The notes beneath the pieces were generated by a model. That model was given only the letters and a program-made list of their open reading frames with translations, searched no databases and had not been told where the DNA came from. Positions 5,712-6,789 of a stretch of 6,789 nucleotides of DNA are shown piece after piece. Numbering within the stretch: the stretch's first letter is position 1; every line of letters starts with the position of its first letter. The position numbers were made by a program, and so were the translations under genes. This DNA is from Candidatus Uhrbacteria bacterium RIFOXYB12_FULL_58_10 (lineage in GTDB: Bacteria; Patescibacteriota; Patescibacteriia; UBA9934; GWF2-40-263), in NCBI GenBank assembly GCA_943357275.1, contig CALRGL010000055.1, forward strand, positions 1 to 6,789, written 5' to 3'.

Positions 5712-5891
5712 ATGCCTCATTCTGAAAAGACCCCTGCACGACGACATTCCCGGTTCAAAGCTCCCGATTCTGAACGTGAACTCTCCGTAGATGAATACTT
5801 TGACGCAGACGTGCCAAAAGCAAACCCGAGTCCGTATGATTTCCACGGCCCGACCCATAAAGAGGTCAAAAAATGGCCTTCCGACTCGTGA
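5712..5891 (+). CDS. Small hydrophilic protein of unknown function (59 aa)
   Basis: An ATG at 5712 follows AGGAG (5701-5705) by 6 bases and opens a 59-codon frame ending in TGA at 5889-5891. The start reads MPHSEKTPARRHSRFKAP; the rest is rich in Asp, Glu, Pro, Lys and His (SVDEYFDADVPKANPSPYDF, then HGPTHKEVKKW). There is no hydrophobic core, signal or cysteine, so it is probably disordered or folds only on a partner. The good promoter, good ribosome site and the overlap with the next gene argue that it is real despite its size. The last 19 bases overlap the zinc-ribbon gene in another frame, which suggests coupled translation and paired amounts of the two products. I do not recognise a family. 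Confidence 0.72.
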   Translation: MPHSEKTPARRHSRFKAPDSERELSVDEYFDADVPKANPSPYDFHGPTHKEVKKWPSDS

Positions 5892-6205
5892 ATCAATGTA
5901 TCCTTTGTGGTCATCATCTATTCTCTGAACCCGTTGCTCTTCTCGATTCGTTTTCCTGTCTGCACTGCGGACTGCGATACAAACGAGAAACGCATCAACC
6001 GATTGGTTGGATCGTGAAGGTGGAAGGTCACTCTGGCGGACTGGTGGACTACAATCTTCTTGCACCTCTACTACCTCCAGAAGTGGAAGTTTCGGCGGTT
6101 GCTGGACTGCTGGTTTCTGCCGTTTCCGTTGCTCTTACAAACCTTCCTCAACTGGTCCAAGAAACGGACCGTAAAATTGACGAAGACACAATCGCCTCTC
6201 TATAA
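5873..6205 (+). CDS. Zinc-ribbon protein of unknown function (110 aa)
   Basis: Two CxxC knuckles, CILC (9-12) and CLHC (29-32), separated by 16 residues and each followed by Gly, form a probable treble-clef or zinc-ribbon metal site at the N-terminus (MAFRLVNQCILCGHH). The rest has an aliphatic stretch at about 73-88 (VSAVAGLLVSAVSVAL) that could be a buried helix or a weak membrane segment, and a polar, acidic tail. GAGGT (5862-5866) lies 6 bases before the ATG. It overlaps the preceding small gene by 19 bases and is followed by a terminator, so the two form one operon. Zinc ribbons of this size usually bind nucleic acid or a protein partner; which applies here is unknown. The promoter of the next gene lies within its 3' end. 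Confidence 0.8.
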   Translation: MAFRLVNQCILCGHHLFSEPVALLDSFSCLHCGLRYKRETHQPIGWIVKVEGHSGGLVDYNLLAPLLPPEVEVSAVAGLLVSAVSVALTNLPQLVQETDRKIDEDTIASL

Positions 6206-6206
6206 T
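6177..6206 (+). promoter_or_regulatory. Near-consensus promoter for the 151-aa gene, inside the end of the zinc-ribbon gene
   Basis: TTGACG (6177-6182), an 18-base spacer and a perfect TATAAT (6201-6206) lie within the last codons of the zinc-ribbon gene; TATAAT contains its TAA stop. The expected start is near 6213, about 23 bases before the ATG at 6236. The same -35 hexamer, TTGACG, is used at 5653-5658. Confidence 0.75.
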
Positions 6207-6235
6207 GACTTGCATAACTTGTAGGTCATTTTTTT
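6204..6235 (+). terminator. Intrinsic terminator of the small-protein/zinc-ribbon operon
   Basis: AATGACTT (6204-6211) pairs with AGGTCATT (6223-6230) in an 8-bp stem with one G-U pair, an 11-base loop and then a seven-T run (6229-6235) ending at the next gene's ATG. The left arm overlaps the -10 element of the following promoter, so transcripts that begin near 6213 lack it. Confidence 0.68.
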
Positions 6236-6691
6236 ATGGGACGAGGAGATTCACTTTCATCAGAGGAATGGGCAAAATGGAATAAAGAAGTGGGAATACC
6301 AGAAGAACCAACTGAGGACAAAGGACGGGAAGCTTTAGAAGAACGTATGGGAGTAGAAAAACTTCCAGAACCAGCCCGCGAGGCACTGTTAAAATACTGG
6401 GCAGGGAGATCAGACGAGGTTGATTTTGGAAACCACTTTCAAGCCGCTCGAGCTATTGAAGAAGATTTGGGACTTGTTCCTGGATCCATCAGTGACGACG
6501 ATCTTCGATCTACACAAGATGAAATTAAAGGAGTGGAATCGGAAGCCTATGGAATCGTCATTCCAATTATGGGACAAGCAACTGGACGTGAAATAACGGC
6601 AAGAAACATCGTTCACAGAAAAATGGATAGTCGATATCCTGAAGATGTAATCACCATGATTCTAGATAAATACTTTCAAATACATTATTAA
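6236..6691 (+). CDS. Unrecognised 151-residue soluble protein
   Basis: The frame opens with ATG at 6236 directly after a seven-T run and continues to TAA at 6689-6691. The N-terminal half is charged and Trp/Glu-rich (SSEEWAKWNKEVGIPEEP); the middle (about 45-85) looks helical, with an AREALLKYW segment and an FQAARAIEEDLG segment; the C-terminal half has YGIVIPIMGQATGREITARN (105-124) and ends DVITMILDKYFQIHY. No signal peptide, cysteine, membrane helix or known catalytic motif is visible. There is no strong Shine-Dalgarno: only AGGT (6223-6226), 9 bases upstream, which is itself in the terminator arm. Codons are more A-rich (AGA, GGA, GAA, ATA) than those of the HAD and TrpF-like genes, which may hint at a different history. 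It has its own promoter and terminator. The family is unknown to me. Confidence 0.75.
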   Translation: MGRGDSLSSEEWAKWNKEVGIPEEPTEDKGREALEERMGVEKLPEPAREALLKYWAGRSDEVDFGNHFQAARAIEEDLGLVPGSISDDDLRSTQDEIKGVESEAYGIVIPIMGQATGREITARNIVHRKMDSRYPEDVITMILDKYFQIHY

Positions 6692-6706
6692 AACGATAAA
6701 TAACTC

Positions 6707-6740
6707 AAAAACATGTTCTCAATCAGAGGCATGTTTTTTG
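6707..6740. terminator. Intrinsic terminator after the 151-aa gene, possibly bidirectional
   Basis: AAAAACATG (6707-6715) pairs with CATGTTTTT (6730-6738) around a 14-base loop that holds an inner CTC/GAG pairing; the right arm ends in a six-T run. The left arm's A-run gives a matching T-run leftward, so it could also stop transcription from the right. TCAATCA (6719-6725) can instead pair with TGATTGA (6739-6745). Confidence 0.72.
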
Positions 6741-6745
6741 ATTGA

Positions 6746-6789
6746 ACAGACAAAAAATGCCCATTTTTCAACAAATTCACCCTCAAAAC
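6746..6789. other. Right-edge stretch without an assignable gene
   Basis: It holds an AT-rich hairpin (AAAAAT 6753-6758 with ATTTTT 6763-6768) and an ATG at 6757-6759 opening MPIFQQIHPQN to the window edge, but with no ribosome site. Leftward, two frames stay open from 6789, stopping at 6719 and at 6688. None can be supported as a gene from this much sequence. Confidence 0.4.

Noticed and set aside
6719..6745. H-type pseudoknot in the last terminator
   Set aside because: The order of pairing segments fits, but there are no linker bases to cross the 9-bp stem, so both stems cannot form fully together.
6757..6789. Possible gene start MPIFQQIHPQN at the right edge
   Set aside because: There is no ribosome site or clear promoter, and only 11 codons are visible.

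Overview
The window looks like a compact bacterial chromosome segment, most likely from a Patescibacteria (Candidate Phyla Radiation) genome. This is an inference from several things: very small intergenic gaps, leaderless-looking starts, short lineage-specific membrane and lipoproteins beside universal RNA and ribosome genes, and the sequence style of the Era and SpoU-type proteins. TGA acts as a normal stop (rlm gene end at 1204-1206, small gene end at 5889-5891), so the TGA=Gly code of Gracilibacteria/Absconditabacteria is not in use. I see no phage, transposon, CRISPR or tRNA.

Layout. (1) 1-2054, RNA maintenance: the 5' end of a leftward SpoU/TrmH-type RNA methyltransferase, diverging from a rightward pair that overlaps by ATGA, a Fe-S m5U rRNA methyltransferase (RlmC-like) and the GTPase Era. 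(2) 2011-3830, envelope/redox: a leftward two-gene operon (88-residue CPHC thioredoxin-fold protein, then a 314-residue putative lipoprotein) whose end overlaps the end of era. It diverges from a rightward membrane-anchored, FecR-like protein. The two starts are only 16 bases apart, and two facing extended -10 elements there predict leaderless mRNAs in both directions. (3) 3805-4785: a HAD-type phosphatase with a GTG start, its own promoter and a terminator. (4) 4800-5578: a leftward TrpF-like TIM-barrel protein that lacks the usual TrpF cysteine, followed by its own terminator. (5) 5579-5711: a divergent promoter region with two back-to-back promoters and nested palindromes. (6) 5712-6235: a 59-residue hydrophilic protein coupled by a 19-base overlap to a zinc-ribbon protein, ending in a terminator that is interleaved with the next promoter. 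(7) 6236-6745: an unrecognised 151-residue protein and its terminator. 6746-6789 holds only a short AT-rich hairpin.

Regions 1 and 2 contain the genes that can be named. Regions 5-7 are the least explained: three unrecognised or only partly recognised small proteins with unusually clear promoters. No single exotic system is evident. The strongest novelty candidates are the regulatory arrangements at 3219-3240, 5606-5680 and 6177-6236, and the proteins at 4817-5578 and 6236-6691.
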